From Ricordea florida (taxonomy: Eukaryota; Cnidaria; Anthozoa; Corallimorpharia; Ricordeidae), in the NCBI GenBank assembly GCA_949710005.1, contig OX453274.1, forward strand, positions 14,389,497-14,453,496: DNA of 64,000 bases, given 5' to 3'. The notes below the pieces were generated by a model. It saw nothing but the letters and a program-made list of their open reading frames with translations, did not search any database and was not told the origin of the DNA. The position numbers were made by a program, and so were the translations under genes. Shown in pieces: positions 63,884-64,000 of the stretch. Every line of letters starts with the position of its first letter. Position 1 is the stretch's first letter.

Positions 63884-64000
63884 ATGTTGGCACAAGAGGA
63901 TTTCTACCTGATTCTTTCAAGCAACACCATCAGTGATCGTTTTTTGGATAATAGACCACATCATTACAAAATCGAGTTACCTCAAGAGATTCTATTGCAA
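63884..64000 (+). CDS. Start of a Maverick structural-type ORF (runs out of window)
   Basis: ATG at 63884: MLAQEDFYLILSSNTISDRF, then HHYKIELPQEILLQ at the window edge. The 'DFYL-x-L-x-SN...(Y/F)-x-(I/T)-x-LP' opening is shared by large ORFs of Polintons that I believe are virion components, from memory. It follows the integrase by 44 bp on the same strand. Confidence 0.6.
   Translation, partial: MLAQEDFYLILSSNTISDRFLDNRPHHYKIELPQEILLQ

Larger units (their letters stand above)
51672..64000. mobile_element. Maverick/Polinton element, younger copy, right end outside window
   Basis: Gene content: basic proteins, a small-ORF array, a RING protein, a zinc-motif protein, protein-primed-type PolB, a chromodomain integrase and a structural-type ORF. 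The left boundary is placed at AGTAGTAAGGGGGG (about 51672) because the Ig-gene intron ends before it and Polinton ends usually start with AG. This is not proven, since the other terminus is not visible. Two divergent gene blocks face away from about 58.25-58.51 kb. Decay is limited to a few frame breaks and one Harbinger-like insertion. Confidence 0.85.

Overview
The window looks like metazoan genomic DNA, most probably from a cnidarian. That assignment is an inference from AT-rich, intron-containing sequence packed with Polinton/Maverick-type PolB elements, chromodomain integrases, Gypsy LTR elements, an ISL2EU-type transposon and a LINE. Host coding sequence is sparse. Two tandem paralogous genes on the + strand each show a 79-bp signal-peptide exon (1819-1897 and 33412-33490) and, 18-24 kb downstream, a single Ig-like domain exon (25461-25820 and 51234-51605). 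All of these exons meet at phase 1. A Ser/Thr/Pro-rich exon (30445-31009) and a short tail exon (31236-31389) join in phase 2 and may close the first gene. About 2.7-3 kb around each signal-peptide exon is duplicated (1-2700 and about 31240-34320). The duplicated unit includes the tail exon, so a third paralog may end just upstream of the window. I found no transmembrane exon.

Intron 1 of each paralog is filled by a decayed Polinton-like element with the same gene order: integrase (+), Cys-rich fragment (-), TBP-like gene (-), protein-primed-type PolB (-). The first (about 2.78-19.08 kb) is split by two Gypsy retrotransposons (5670-10090; 13729-17541, TSD GTACC), a Harbinger-like element (12166-12822) and a 270-bp MITE with a 9-bp TSD. 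The second (about 34.33-50.05 kb) is split by a nearly 4-kb ISL2EU-type transposon (45723-49710). Both genes of that transposon, THAP-DDE transposase and SWIM-YqaJ nuclease, are open. A 5'-truncated LINE, GATCCC-rich minisatellites, several foldback elements and a 200-bp assembly gap (27501-27700) fill the space between.

From about 51.67 kb to the window end lies a much younger Maverick/Polinton. A TATA-bearing divergent promoter region (about 58235-58511) separates two gene blocks. The rightward block holds a small zinc-motif protein, PolB, a chromodomain integrase and the start of a structural-type ORF. The leftward block holds a RING protein followed by a run of tiny ORFs and two basic proteins. 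Frameshifts in the rightward genes, one in an A7 run, may be assembly errors.

The most unusual feature is that leftward run. At least 14 short ORFs follow one another between 55.5 and 52.2 kb. Nearly all lie directly behind a T-rich tract ending in AG and are open in phase 0 from the first base after that AG. Most lack an initiator ATG there. The first ORF after the RING gene supplies an ATG and a phase-0 donor (CTG|GTAAGA). The layout suggests one leader exon spliced to many alternative terminal exons, like adenovirus late or early units. It includes three families of tandemly duplicated cassettes.
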